41,009 nucleotides of DNA from a virus. Below, one piece after another: positions 15,427 through 24,946 of this stretch (position 1 is the stretch's first letter; each line of letters starts with the position of its first letter). The stretch spans positions 1-41,009 of the IMG/VR virus record IMGVR_UViG_3300045051_000231; one strand, given 5' to 3'. The position numbers and the translations under genes were made by a program. Below the pieces are notes generated by a model, which was not told the DNA's origin, ran no database searches, and saw only the letters and a program-made list of their open reading frames with translations.

Positions 15427-16494
15427 ATGGCGCAGCTTGGCCGCTTTGAGTATACGGTAATCGACAGATCCGGCAATGCGATTAGCGGCGCATCTGTGGA
15501 GGTGCGCAAGCAGGGTGCGCAGGTTAGTGGCGCACAGGCTGGCTCACCTTATACCGTCAACGACATTGGTGGCATTATCGTAGGCGACACGGTTAAGCTG
15601 AACACCGGCAGCACATCGCGCAACGTTTCGGCCATCAGTGCTACAACTGTAACAACTAGCGGTGGCGACCTAGGCGCTGTCATTGACGACGATCGCATTA
15701 CCTGTGTGACGCTGCCGACTATATACGAAGACGCGCTGGGTGCCACCAGCACACCCAATCCTCTCACCACTGATGCCAATGGCTACTGTAGCTGCTATGC
15801 AGAAGGCGGCAAGTACGACATGCTGATCACCGCTGGTGCCAATGTGCGACTCGTCACCGATGTCACAGTCGTCGGCGAGGACAATCGCAGCAACATATTC
15901 AACAGCGGCACGGCTGTGGCGTTCAAGTTTGATACTCTGCGCAACCTAGGCGCTGCTGACAAGATTCTGCAGGTGAGCCGGCTGGAGAGTAATGAGGTAT
16001 TCAGTGTCGGCGGGACTGGCAATGTTGCTATAGCTGGGACGTTGGACGTAACTGGCACTACAGCTCTCACAGGCGCTGCAACTCTGGCCACGCTCAACGT
16101 TACAGGCGCCACGACCCTTGATGTTACAACTGTGAACGGAAATCTAACAACTATTGGGACAATTGGCGACGTGGGCAGGACAGAACTGGTTAGTGGTGTC
16201 GCATCTGGCTCAGCGTTGCTCGGTGCATTCTCTATCACCTCAACCAACAATCTTGTAGGCGCAACTGACAATCTGATGGTTATCTACAATGCCGGCGTGG
16301 CCAAGATGCAAGTCACCAAGGATGGTGATATAGGACCGCGCCAACTTGGACCGCTATTGACGGCTGGTGTCGGTGCGCCCGGAGCATTGGTTCAGCCAAA
16401 AGGCACTATCTACATGCGCACAGACGGCGGCGTCGGCACGACTATCTATGTGAGTCAAGGCGGCGGCACGTGGAATCCTATAGCAGGAGTCTAA
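15427..16494 (+). CDS. Tail fibre protein with shared virion-anchor domain
   Basis: The protein has 355 aa and starts at the base after the adaptor stop. Residues 1-150 (MAQLGRFEYTVIDRSGNAIS onward) are similar to the N-terminus of the tailspike at 18052 (MPQLGRFDEHIIDR). Both therefore probably dock on the same virion site. The middle is Thr/Gly/Val-rich repeats (TLDVTGTTALTGAATLATLN), as in beta-prism or triple-helix shafts. The C-terminus GTIYMRTDGGVGTTIYVSQG resembles the trimerising end of many tail fibres. Confidence 0.78.
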   Translation: MAQLGRFEYTVIDRSGNAISGASVEVRKQGAQVSGAQAGSPYTVNDIGGIIVGDTVKLNTGSTSRNVSAISATTVTTSGGDLGAVIDDDRITCVTLPTIYEDALGATSTPNPLTTDANGYCSCYAEGGKYDMLITAGANVRLVTDVTVVGEDNRSNIFNSGTAVAFKFDTLRNLGAADKILQVSRLESNEVFSVGGTGNVAIAGTLDVTGTTALTGAATLATLNVTGATTLDVTTVNGNLTTIGTIGDVGRTELVSGVASGSALLGAFSITSTNNLVGATDNLMVIYNAGVAKMQVTKDGDIGPRQLGPLLTAGVGAPGALVQPKGTIYMRTDGGVGTTIYVSQGGGTWNPIAGV

Positions 16495-16495
16495 T

Positions 16496-18052
16496 GTGCC
16501 AGTAGTCAATACAACACTTCTGCAGAGTTGGCTGGACGCCAATAACAGGTGGACTGGCCAGAACACGTTTGAAGATATTGTGTTCAATGGCGTTATATCA
16601 GCTGACGGGCCGATTGTCACATCTGCCAATCCAGCGACTCATGAGATTGTTGTAGATCCGAATGGACTGGTAGGCGGATTCCCTACTCTGCCACTAGCTG
16701 TCTCATATGTCTCTGGTGTCGCATCGTCATCCAATCAGTGGACTATCAGACTATTGCCTGGTAAGTACACACTCTCAAGCGTTCTAACAGTTCCATCGTA
16801 CACATCAATTATAGGCTCTGGCAGGGATGCCAGCATAATCACTCGCACGGTCAATCTGGCCAACTCGGTAGATAGCGTCTATGACCCAGTAGTCAATGTC
16901 GCCAGCACTACAGGCGTCACGCTGAAGAATCTGACGATCAATGCAGCGGCGCCAGACCAATCGCTAAGCGGATCGCCAACTAGCGGGCCGCTTGCCGTGT
17001 GTGGCTCGAATGCCGTGAGTCTGGTAATCGACTCCTGCCGGCTGGTGAGCAATCACACGGCCTATGAGGCGACTGACAGCGCCGTAACCACTACTCTAGT
17101 TGAGTCCAGCGCGCCATTGTTCATCAACTCTCAGTTTATCGCTTATGGCCCGGATGCTAGCAAGCACCAGAAATCGAATGGCGTGTACATCGGCTGCCTG
17201 CTGATTGTTGACATGAGCAGCAGCAGCCCGCAGAACAGTTCATTCGACACAATAGCCATCACTGGCGGTTATCTGCGGATGATCGGCTGCGACATCCGCA
17301 ACGTTCTGCGCAAGACAATCACCAACACTGGGCTGGGCGTCTCATGTGTGATGATGCAGAACAGCGGTGCCGATGTAGTCACAGTCTGGATGGATGGTTG
17401 TAGCTTGATGCTCGACAGCACAGCCGGCGACTTCAACACGGCATCCGGCCGCACGGCGTGCGTTGACTTGCGCATAGGATCGGCCACGACTGGCGATGCA
17501 CTCCTCTATGCCAATGGCTCACAATTCCATTACCAGACAGGCACAGTAACTTCGATGAAGTACATCTGCGGCCTTCTGGTTGGCCAGCCTGGCGATAATG
17601 CTCTGCGCGGTCAGGCATTCCTTAGCAACGTGGAGATTCGGGATCTGGCCGGCAGCGGCGGCACGAATCGCAAGGGTGTAATACTCGATGTTACTGGCGT
17701 GCCTGGTACACGTTGCCCGAAGAAGATAGCCGCCACCAATTGCCGCATTGCTGACTATGCAATTGTAAATGCCGCTGGCGCTCCTACTCTCACCCATTCC
17801 AATTACATGGCCAGTGAGCAGGGGCCTAATTACCAAATAGGCAGCAGTACATTTGCCACGGCTGCAACGGTTGCTGCAACTCTCCCAACGGCTTACCCAA
17901 GCATATCATCCGGCGTCACGGACTATATAGTGTGTCTGGAGCCGACAATCGGCGAGACGTTCTGGGTGACAGCGAAGACGAATACCGGGTTCACGCTCAA
18001 CAGTAGCAACGCCGCATCCACAGCCACTGTTCGCTGGCTAATCAGGCGCTGA
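16496..18052 (+). CDS. Beta-helix tail protein (pectin lyase-like fold)
   Basis: The protein has 518 aa. The GTG start follows AGGAGTCTAAT; an ATG two bases earlier hits an immediate stop. The N-terminal NNRWTGQNTFEDIVFNG resembles shaft segments of tail fibres. From about residue 50 (VDPNGLVGGFPTLPLAV) the DNA encodes a right-handed parallel beta helix, with repeated short strands and Asn/Ser turns (GKYTLSSVLTVPSYTSIIGS, VTLKNLTINAA, VSLVIDSCRLVSN). It lacks the anchor domain of its two neighbours, so it may attach to the preceding fibre. Receptor binding or glycan cleavage is likely. Confidence 0.75.
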   Translation: MPVVNTTLLQSWLDANNRWTGQNTFEDIVFNGVISADGPIVTSANPATHEIVVDPNGLVGGFPTLPLAVSYVSGVASSSNQWTIRLLPGKYTLSSVLTVPSYTSIIGSGRDASIITRTVNLANSVDSVYDPVVNVASTTGVTLKNLTINAAAPDQSLSGSPTSGPLAVCGSNAVSLVIDSCRLVSNHTAYEATDSAVTTTLVESSAPLFINSQFIAYGPDASKHQKSNGVYIGCLLIVDMSSSSPQNSSFDTIAITGGYLRMIGCDIRNVLRKTITNTGLGVSCVMMQNSGADVVTVWMDGCSLMLDSTAGDFNTASGRTACVDLRIGSATTGDALLYANGSQFHYQTGTVTSMKYICGLLVGQPGDNALRGQAFLSNVEIRDLAGSGGTNRKGVILDVTGVPGTRCPKKIAATNCRIADYAIVNAAGAPTLTHSNYMASEQGPNYQIGSSTFATAATVAATLPTAYPSISSGVTDYIVCLEPTIGETFWVTAKTNTGFTLNSSNAASTATVRWLIRR

Positions 18053-20385
18053 TGCCACAACTCGGCAGGTTTGATGAGCACATCATAGATAGACTCGGCA
18101 CATCAGTCGCTGGTGCCGATGTGAATGTCTATCGGGAAGGCGCTACGGTGCAGGGTAATCAGTCTGGCACAACGCCACTGGCTGTTACGGTGCGTCATGC
18201 TGGCAAGATAGCCACTGGCGACAGCGTATTTGTAGACGCAGCCACTGGCACAACATACTCAGCGACTCGCACGTCGGCAACTGTCATCACGCTCAGCGGC
18301 TTCACTGGCACACTATCTCTGTCTGGCGGCTCACGTCTCACTCCAAGCAACAATAAGCCGACAATCTATGCCGACGATCAAGGTGGCGCCACCACTAGCC
18401 AGCCATTACTTACCAGCAGTACCGGTCGCGCTCAGTGCTGGATTGAGTTCGGCGCCTATGACTATGTGGTGAGTGGCGGCGGGACGATCAACACGACGTT
18501 TGTCAGCGAGGTACAGCCGACTGAGGCACCTGGGCAAGTTAGATATGCCGATAGCTTCCTTGACGGTGGAACTGTAACAGGCGGCATTCAAGAAGCCATA
18601 GATGATCTAGGCAGCAACGGCGGCGTAGTTCACCTCAGCGGTCCGAAGACTTATACGATTACAGGCACAACGGCTGCTACATCCAGTATATGGCTGCACT
18701 CGAATGTGACACTCGTGCTGAATGGAGCCACGGTGAAGCGCGGGTCTGGCAGCCTCGCGTCTGCCCGCAGCGTTATCAACGCATGTGCCTTTGGCAGTAA
18801 CGGAACGTTGCCCACGTCTGCTGGCACGCTTTCCAACATTACCGTCGTTGGGCCTGGAATAATCGACGGCAATCAAGCCGTGATAGGCGGCAACGTTGGT
18901 ATCGGCGTCGAAATAAAGTTCACCGCCGATCTGAAATTGTCCAATTTTACCGTGCAGAATTGCTTGCAAGATGGTATCGAGACAGATGAGTGTAAGCACG
19001 TTGCCGTGTCGAATATTCATATCGACACATGTGGACAGGCTGCCGGAGTCACCAGCCGTAACGGGATCTCCTGCTATAACAACTCTGGCACCGGGAATGC
19101 CGCTGGATTCTCCCGCTATTACACGATTAACAACGTGTCGATCAAGAGCGTGAACGACAACGCCATGTCGTTCCTGAACGTGGCGAACGTCGCCGTGTCA
19201 AATGTCTCCGTGGATACCTGTAACTACGTGATCGAACTCCAGACCGGCGCGGCCACCATAGCCACAGGGGACAATCGAAACCTGTCGTTCAGCAACTTCA
19301 GCGCGGTCAATTACCGTGGGCCGTCCATTGCATTGATCACCACAGTTACCAATCATCGCTATGACAACGTGACACTATCCAACTCTAATTTCGATGGCGA
19401 CGCATCGCTCCACGATGCAAGCCCGCTCACTCTATTCATGAGCGGAACGACGAACGTCTCGAACATCGCCATCACAAATTGCAATTTCTCGAACGTCAAC
19501 GCGAAGGATACGACCGGACGATCCTGGGCGAATGTACAGGCAACCGGCACAGGAGTTCTCGATGGCGTGCTCGTGTCGAACTGCATCTTCCGTGGCAAGA
19601 CTGGCAGCACGAGGACGAATGACTACGGCGCTTTTGTCGCTGGCTCAGTCAAGAACGTCGTATTCGCCGATTGCCATTGGGGCAATGTTCCAGGTACAGG
19701 GTTCGCCGTCGCAGATCAGGCCAATAATACGACTGAGGACGTGCAGTTCATCCGCTGCAAGTGGGATACCTGCGGCACGCACGGATCGTTCATCGGGTGC
19801 GGCACGGCATCCGGCACGATACGCGGCGTCTACGTCACCGACTGCATCGTGAAAGACTGTGGCACGCAGACAGGCTCCAACGCATATTTTGTGCAGAACA
19901 ATGCGGCTGGATCTACATCGTTCGTGTTTTTCCGAAACTGCCGGGCGTGGCGCACGACTTCGGCGAACATGAATGTGGGCTGCAGCATCAATGGTACAAC
20001 TGGGACTGTAGACGAGATCACTATTGACGGCTGCCTGTTCAAAGGAATGCTCGTGACTCCCTTAGCTGCTGCTGGCGCGCCAACCAACATGCACTTTCGT
20101 CCTCTCCCCGGCAAGGGGACAAACATCACATCCGCCGCTACAGTAGCGATCCCAACAGATGGCGACGTGTTCCATGTGACCGGCGCGACTAATATCACGA
20201 ACGGAATCACGGTCAATCAATGGGACAACGGTCGTCTCGCAACGCTGATCTTCGACAGCACGCCAACGGTAAGTGACACAGGAACATCAGTCCTCGCTGG
20301 CAACTTTGTCGCCACGGCTGACGATACGTTAAGTCTGCGCTGTGACGGGACTAATTGGTATGAGGTTGGCAGGAGCGCCAATTAA
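18052..20385 (+). CDS. Tailspike with anchor domain and beta-helix depolymerase-like domain
   Basis: The protein has 777 aa with a TGATG overlap to the previous gene. Residues 1-155 are the anchor domain shared with the fibre at 15427. From about 175 (GGTVTGGIQEAIDDLGSNGG) a pectate-lyase-type parallel beta helix begins, with NITVVGPGIIDG, LSNFTVQNCLQDGIETDEC, VNDNAMSFLNVANVAVSNV and many more rungs. The C-terminal capping domain ends CDGTNWYEVGRSAN, a common fibre end. It probably binds and may cleave host surface polysaccharide; catalytic residues cannot be assigned. The beta-helix part uses more CG-rich codons than the anchor, suggesting domain exchange. Confidence 0.82.
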   Translation: MPQLGRFDEHIIDRLGTSVAGADVNVYREGATVQGNQSGTTPLAVTVRHAGKIATGDSVFVDAATGTTYSATRTSATVITLSGFTGTLSLSGGSRLTPSNNKPTIYADDQGGATTSQPLLTSSTGRAQCWIEFGAYDYVVSGGGTINTTFVSEVQPTEAPGQVRYADSFLDGGTVTGGIQEAIDDLGSNGGVVHLSGPKTYTITGTTAATSSIWLHSNVTLVLNGATVKRGSGSLASARSVINACAFGSNGTLPTSAGTLSNITVVGPGIIDGNQAVIGGNVGIGVEIKFTADLKLSNFTVQNCLQDGIETDECKHVAVSNIHIDTCGQAAGVTSRNGISCYNNSGTGNAAGFSRYYTINNVSIKSVNDNAMSFLNVANVAVSNVSVDTCNYVIELQTGAATIATGDNRNLSFSNFSAVNYRGPSIALITTVTNHRYDNVTLSNSNFDGDASLHDASPLTLFMSGTTNVSNIAITNCNFSNVNAKDTTGRSWANVQATGTGVLDGVLVSNCIFRGKTGSTRTNDYGAFVAGSVKNVVFADCHWGNVPGTGFAVADQANNTTEDVQFIRCKWDTCGTHGSFIGCGTASGTIRGVYVTDCIVKDCGTQTGSNAYFVQNNAAGSTSFVFFRNCRAWRTTSANMNVGCSINGTTGTVDEITIDGCLFKGMLVTPLAAAGAPTNMHFRPLPGKGTNITSAATVAIPTDGDVFHVTGATNITNGITVNQWDNGRLATLIFDSTPTVSDTGTSVLAGNFVATADDTLSLRCDGTNWYEVGRSAN

Positions 20386-22247
20386 TGCCTGATGCTATCA
20401 CCCTTCCACTCGACAAAGGCTGTGTAACTGGCACCGATCCGTCACTATTGCAGCCGGGCCAACTTCAAGAGGCGGAGGGTGTTGCCTACCAAGCTGGCGA
20501 CCCTGCCGCGCACAAGGTGGGTGGCCGCAGTGCCTTCAATGCTTCAGCACCAGCCAGCGCCGCAGTCAATGGAATCAACTTTAACTCATTCGACTCGCCA
20601 GCAGTGGACTATGTGACGGCGCAGATGAATGGCACCCTATACAGCGCACCATCCACCACTGGCGTCTTCATGAGTATACGCACCGGGCTGACGGCTAGCG
20701 CCTCGATGATTGACCGAGCCAAGTTTGCCGATGCCGCCTACATGGTGAATGGCACCGATCCAAACTGGGTGCACAAGAACGACAACACGACGATTCTGTG
20801 GGGCCTGCAAGTCATGGGCTCAGTCCCTGGCTTGGCAGTTGGTGGCGCCGGCATCACTGGCGCCTACGTCTACTGGACGACTGAGTATGACAGTGTGAAC
20901 GATATCGAGTCGGCCAATAACAATAGGACTGCTACCATATCGCCAGCCAACCAGACGGTGACTGTCACCAAGCCAACCACTGTAAATGCGTCGGCTACTC
21001 ATTGGCGTGTCTACAGAACTATCAGCGGCGGCTCATACCCAGTCGGTTGGCGCGTTGCCACAGTGCTTATTGGCACAGCCACGTATGCGGACTCTACCAC
21101 TGACGCAGCGTTAGTGCTGCTGGCTGAATATGACCGCGTAGCTATCAACGACATACCCGAGCCGCAGAACATGCCGCCGCCAGTCTTCCGCAGCATCTGC
21201 AGCTTTGAGGGCAGCATGTGTGGTGTAGCAGCTCGCAGCCTCTACTTCAGCGAGACTGGAACGCCGCACTACTTCCCATCTAGCTATGTGCTCAACTTCA
21301 GGCCACAGTGGGGTGGACAGGCACGTTGCGTGCGCACCGTTAATAAGGTAGCGCTCGTCTTCTTCGATCACAACACCTTCCGCGTCAACACGCTACCCAA
21401 GGCGGCTGACAGTTTCTTCGATCCAGGCATTGTGCAGGAGCGCATCAGCAATTACGGCACATCCTCGCCGCTTGGCGCCTGCACATTCAGCGGATGGGGC
21501 GGCCAGGAGATAGTCTTCTTCTGGGATCGCAACGGGCCGATGATTACCGACGGAAATGCATTCGATTCCGCTGTCGCTAACCTAGACACAGACACGGTGC
21601 CAGCCACCAGCCTGTCAACCATTGTGTGCGTGGACAACCCATTCCGCTATCGGGTGGAGGTGACATACCTAGATGCTGCTGGTGCGTACCGACGCCTCGA
21701 CTTCTACTACGACTCATCCAAGATTAGTCAGGAGCGCGGCTTCCCAGAACTCGTATGGACTGGGCCACATCTGGTTCCTGGTCCTGGCACCTATGGAGTG
21801 CTGAGTGGCGTCGGCACCGTATGGACTGGCAGTCGCGCAGCAGACGGTAAGGTGTACCGTGAGGACGTTGGCTATAGCGATGCAGCTCTACTGGTAGACA
21901 GCAGCGGCACAGTACGATTCAGGCTGCGTACACCGCGCATCTACTCTAAGGGTGTCGCGTCACAAATGGAGATTGGCCGCATATTCGTCAGTAAGAGTGA
22001 GGTTGGGACCGGCACCTATACGACGACGCTCAATACGTGGAGTGAGGGAGATACCAGCCAGCCGCACGCTATCACGCACCAGATAGACGCGACAACTATA
22101 GGCAGCACCAGCGATGACTATGGCCGCTGGGGACAAGGTGTTGATGTGAGAATAGTGCGCGATGACGCCGTGTTCATGCCGCCGATCAACAACATAACGC
22201 TCGCCGTGACTGATGTAGGCGAGTACGTGAAGACGAATAGACGATGA
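20385..22247 (+). CDS. Tail nozzle/stabilisation-type protein candidate
   Basis: The protein has 620 aa with a TAATG overlap. It is almost all beta, with repeated blade-like elements (DYVTAQMNGTLYSA, KFADAAYMVNGTDPNW, ARSLYFSETGTPHYF, VALVFFDHNTFRVN, GQEIVFFWDRNGPMIT, TVWTGSRAADGKVYRED). These are typical of beta-propeller-containing podovirus tail tip or nozzle proteins (T7 gp12 or P22 gp10 type). Position after the tailspikes agrees. The exact tail site is inference. Confidence 0.65.
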   Translation: MPDAITLPLDKGCVTGTDPSLLQPGQLQEAEGVAYQAGDPAAHKVGGRSAFNASAPASAAVNGINFNSFDSPAVDYVTAQMNGTLYSAPSTTGVFMSIRTGLTASASMIDRAKFADAAYMVNGTDPNWVHKNDNTTILWGLQVMGSVPGLAVGGAGITGAYVYWTTEYDSVNDIESANNNRTATISPANQTVTVTKPTTVNASATHWRVYRTISGGSYPVGWRVATVLIGTATYADSTTDAALVLLAEYDRVAINDIPEPQNMPPPVFRSICSFEGSMCGVAARSLYFSETGTPHYFPSSYVLNFRPQWGGQARCVRTVNKVALVFFDHNTFRVNTLPKAADSFFDPGIVQERISNYGTSSPLGACTFSGWGGQEIVFFWDRNGPMITDGNAFDSAVANLDTDTVPATSLSTIVCVDNPFRYRVEVTYLDAAGAYRRLDFYYDSSKISQERGFPELVWTGPHLVPGPGTYGVLSGVGTVWTGSRAADGKVYREDVGYSDAALLVDSSGTVRFRLRTPRIYSKGVASQMEIGRIFVSKSEVGTGTYTTTLNTWSEGDTSQPHAITHQIDATTIGSTSDDYGRWGQGVDVRIVRDDAVFMPPINNITLAVTDVGEYVKTNRR

Positions 22248-22885
22248 GCATAGGCCGCACGCGCCAACTGAGCATATCACCAGGCATGTCGCCAGAGATG
22301 CTGCGGCTCATCAGCGAGCAGCGCGGCATCAACAAGGAATTCGACAGACGTAAGCCTGTAACGGTTCCCAGCTTGTTTGACAACAACGCACAGAGACCGC
22401 CGGCGGCTGATAACGGTGGCCGCATCATCTTCGTGCGTCAGGCCAATGGCAGCCTACAAGGCCAGTACAGCGACGGCGCTGCGTGGCAGCTATTCCTCAG
22501 TGGCTCATCCGGACTCACCTCAGTCACCATTACTGACGAGGTGACGGTGCTGATTGAAGACCCGTCGTCCAGCGAGGATATTACCATCTGGAATGCCGGT
22601 GATGCCAAGACGGTGACTGGCGTACAAGGAGTGTTGCAGGGTGGCACGGTGGCCAGTTGCACAGTGGATATTAAGCATGCTAACGATCGCAGTGCAGCCG
22701 GCACGAGTGTGCTGACAGCCGCTACGGCCATCACATCGACAACCACTGGTACCGTCGCTGCGCTCAGCGGCACGCCAGCCAACTTGGTAATTGCCGCAGA
22801 TGACTGGACGTGGATAGAGACGAGTGCAGGTGGCGGCACTGGTACACTGGCCGTCACCATCAAATACAGCAGGACATATCCATGA
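22244..22885 (+). CDS. Virion structural protein candidate, 213 aa
   Basis: Overlaps the nozzle gene (ATGA). The N-terminal 50 residues are charged and helical (SPGMSPEMLRLISEQRGINK). The next part, GGRIIFVRQANGSLQGQYSD followed by GAAWQLFL, resembles C-terminal elements of tail fibres. The second half is a beta sandwich-like, Thr/Ala-rich domain (TVTGVQGVLQGGTVASCTVD). No function can be named beyond probable tail association. Confidence 0.6.
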   Translation: MSIGRTRQLSISPGMSPEMLRLISEQRGINKEFDRRKPVTVPSLFDNNAQRPPAADNGGRIIFVRQANGSLQGQYSDGAAWQLFLSGSSGLTSVTITDEVTVLIEDPSSSEDITIWNAGDAKTVTGVQGVLQGGTVASCTVDIKHANDRSAAGTSVLTAATAITSTTTGTVAALSGTPANLVIAADDWTWIETSAGGGTGTLAVTIKYSRTYP

Positions 22886-23223
22886 ATCGAGTGGCTGGCT
22901 ATGTGGTGTGGTATGCGGATGGAAGCTCATGCAGCAGCCGCAACAAGTCGTGGGATCAGATGCCGGCTGATGGCGTGCTTATGGTCATGCTCTACTTCGA
23001 CAAGTTTACCGCTGGCAACAAGCGCTATGCAGAAGTCCAGCAGGGGCACGAGCACTACTTTCGCATGCCAGACGGCAGCGATTGGATACACGGCTACTCT
23101 AACGATTCAGCCGGCGATATACAGAAGCGCTATCCGGGGGCTATAGTGAAGCGTGGCAAGTGGGCATCGAATGGACGGTATGCCAAGTTGATTGAGCAGG
23201 CATTCGACATGGGTGATTTCTAA
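22882..23223 (+). CDS. Hypothetical protein, 113 aa
   Basis: The ATG at 22882 overlaps the previous stop and follows AGGACATATCC. It contains YVVWYADGSSCSSRNKSWDQ and many aromatic residues (GHEHYFRMPDGSDWIHGY). A small globular protein, with no membrane segment or known motif. It lies among tail genes, so a tail-tip or chaperone role is possible. Confidence 0.65.
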   Translation: MNRVAGYVVWYADGSSCSSRNKSWDQMPADGVLMVMLYFDKFTAGNKRYAEVQQGHEHYFRMPDGSDWIHGYSNDSAGDIQKRYPGAIVKRGKWASNGRYAKLIEQAFDMGDF

Positions 23224-23774
23224 TGGGTCGGCCGTATCAGGCTAACAATGTAGCGCCTCCATGTGCCATCGCCGGCTTCTGTTCTGGTCTAGCAGTGACG
23301 GCTGGCACGTCGCAGCGTGCGCAGATTGACTATAACAATTCGTCTGATCCGCATGTCTACACTGTATCGCTTACTGGCAGTGAGACTAATGTCATAGGCG
23401 CCATGGCACAATTCATTACTGGGTTGCCTGGTGTTGAGAACTGGGCAGCAGGCATCTGGGATATCACCATCAACGTAACGACGGCCAACGCTAACGTTGA
23501 CTGGGTAGGCCTGTATATCTGCCGCTCAAGCTCCGGCTGCGTGAATCAGTCTACCGTCGGCTCGTCAACGTTCACTACTACTCTCAGCGCGACTGGACTT
23601 ATCTTCAAGTCCATAACCTGCGCGGCCAGCAACCGAGTTGGCGGATCTGGTGATTTGCCGACCTACCTTCTGGCATTCACCAACAACGCAGCTAAGGCAC
23701 AGTCGTTCGGGTTCGACCTATCGGCCATTCCGACATTTAACACGCCGCTGAAGCCGCGACGACTGGTGATGTGA
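23223..23774 (+). CDS. Beta-sandwich virion protein candidate, 183 aa
   Basis: TAATG start overlap. It is rich in Thr, Ser, Asn and Val with alternating hydrophobic strands (VYTVSLTGSETNVIGAMAQF, WDITINVTTANANVDWVGLYI), suggesting an immunoglobulin-like or jelly-roll fold. Four Cys (PPCAIAGFC, YICRSSSGC) could pair. Its place among tail genes suggests a surface-exposed accessory. Not recognised as a family. Confidence 0.65.
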   Translation: MGRPYQANNVAPPCAIAGFCSGLAVTAGTSQRAQIDYNNSSDPHVYTVSLTGSETNVIGAMAQFITGLPGVENWAAGIWDITINVTTANANVDWVGLYICRSSSGCVNQSTVGSSTFTTTLSATGLIFKSITCAASNRVGGSGDLPTYLLAFTNNAAKAQSFGFDLSAIPTFNTPLKPRRLVM

Positions 23775-24946
23775 TGCCGACACCCGATCTCAGCAGCATA
23801 CTCAGTGGAGTATATGGCAATTTGCCACAGACAGCGCAGCGCACACCGACCCTCAACCTGCCGACGACTAGCAATCCACAGGCAGGCGGCGCACTTGATG
23901 CGTTTAAGAACATGCTGAACTCGCGGCAGGCGGCTTACGATCAGTTTCAGGCAACCCGTACACATAAGCCGGGTGGGCCGGGCAGGCGACATGGACTACT
24001 GGGACGCATAGGCAGTACTGTCGGCGGACCAATTGGCAATGTTGCGAAGGATGCGCCACGTCTGCTTACTGAAGGTGTGCCAGCTATTGGCCAAGGTGGC
24101 GGCGACTGGCTGAAGCACTATCTCGGCACCTATGAAGGCCGCAAGCAGCTACTCATCATTGGTGCAATAGCGGCTGGAGGCGTGGCTGCAGGTGGTGGAT
24201 TTGGTGGCGGGGCCGCTGGAGCAGGTACAGGTGCTAGCGCTGGTGCAGCGGGCATACCCACCGGATGGGCTGGCAGTACTGGGGCATTAGGAGCAGGAGG
24301 TGGATTGGCAGCAGGCGCAGGCGCAGCAGGCATAGGAGCTGCCGGAGCTGCAGGAGGAGGTGCTGGCGTGGCTGGAGGAGGAGGATTCCTAAGCAGCTTT
24401 GGCGGACAGACTCTACTCAATACAGGCGCTAACTTGCTGAGCGGCTATATGCAGAATCGCGCTCAGTCTAAGGCTCAGAAGGCCAGCCAGAAACAGATTG
24501 AGGCGCGCATCAGGCAGGCACTCGCTGCGCTGTCACCCGAGCATATCATGGCGCTGGCGCAGCAGTTCCTACCACAGATGGCAGCCAACATGAGTGGTGC
24601 TGGCCAGACGGCCATTCAAGCTGTGCGTGAGCAGGCAGCGCGGACTGGCCAACTTGAGAATCCGCGCGCGCTGAGTTTCGAGGCAGGCACACGAGCCAAG
24701 CTGGCAGGTGATGTGCAGCAGCGTGCCTTCGAGGCGGCATTCAACACGGCTGGCAATCAGGCGTCTCAGATTGGCGGTGCGCCGTATACGAATATTCAGC
24801 CGCAGACTGGTATAGCTGATGCAATCATGCAAAGTATAAACCAAGCATATTACACTAAGGCCAGGACTCAGCAACCAAATCAGAATGTGCCCTACAGGTT
24901 CCCATACACTCCTGGTGTACCGTATGGCTACGGAGGGCAACTCTAA
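23774..24946 (+). CDS. Gly/Ala-rich internal virion (ejection) protein candidate
   Basis: The protein has 390 aa; the ATG at 23774 overlaps the preceding TGA, with an alternative GTG at 23771. The N-terminus has a basic segment (PGGPGRRHGLLGRIGS). Residues about 125-210 are almost pure Gly and Ala, encoded by GGAGGAGCTGCAGG-like low-complexity DNA. Such a stretch could form a membrane-spanning hairpin or flexible channel. The C-terminal half is helical and Gln/Ala-rich (AQKASQKQIEARIRQALAAL), then Tyr/Pro-rich (PYRFPYTPGVPYGYGG). The composition fits proteins injected with DNA to cross the envelope. Confidence 0.62.
   Translation: MPTPDLSSILSGVYGNLPQTAQRTPTLNLPTTSNPQAGGALDAFKNMLNSRQAAYDQFQATRTHKPGGPGRRHGLLGRIGSTVGGPIGNVAKDAPRLLTEGVPAIGQGGGDWLKHYLGTYEGRKQLLIIGAIAAGGVAAGGGFGGGAAGAGTGASAGAAGIPTGWAGSTGALGAGGGLAAGAGAAGIGAAGAAGGGAGVAGGGGFLSSFGGQTLLNTGANLLSGYMQNRAQSKAQKASQKQIEARIRQALAALSPEHIMALAQQFLPQMAANMSGAGQTAIQAVREQAARTGQLENPRALSFEAGTRAKLAGDVQQRAFEAAFNTAGNQASQIGGAPYTNIQPQTGIADAIMQSINQAYYTKARTQQPNQNVPYRFPYTPGVPYGYGGQL
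24151..24400 (+). repeat. Low-complexity GGA/GCA-rich DNA coding Gly/Ala run
   Basis: Irregular short repeats of GGAGCAGG, GCAGCAGG and GCTGGAGGAGG type inside the 390-aa virion protein gene. They encode runs such as GAAGAGTGASAGAAG. Likely to vary in length by slippage between relatives. Confidence 0.65.

Noticed and set aside
24151-24400. CRISPR-like or tandem-repeat array
   Set aside because: The repeats are irregular, a few bases long, have no spacers and simply encode Gly/Ala.
23774-24946. Tape-measure protein
   Set aside because: Too short, lacks long helical repeats, and lies after tail-tip genes in a phage with short-tail components.
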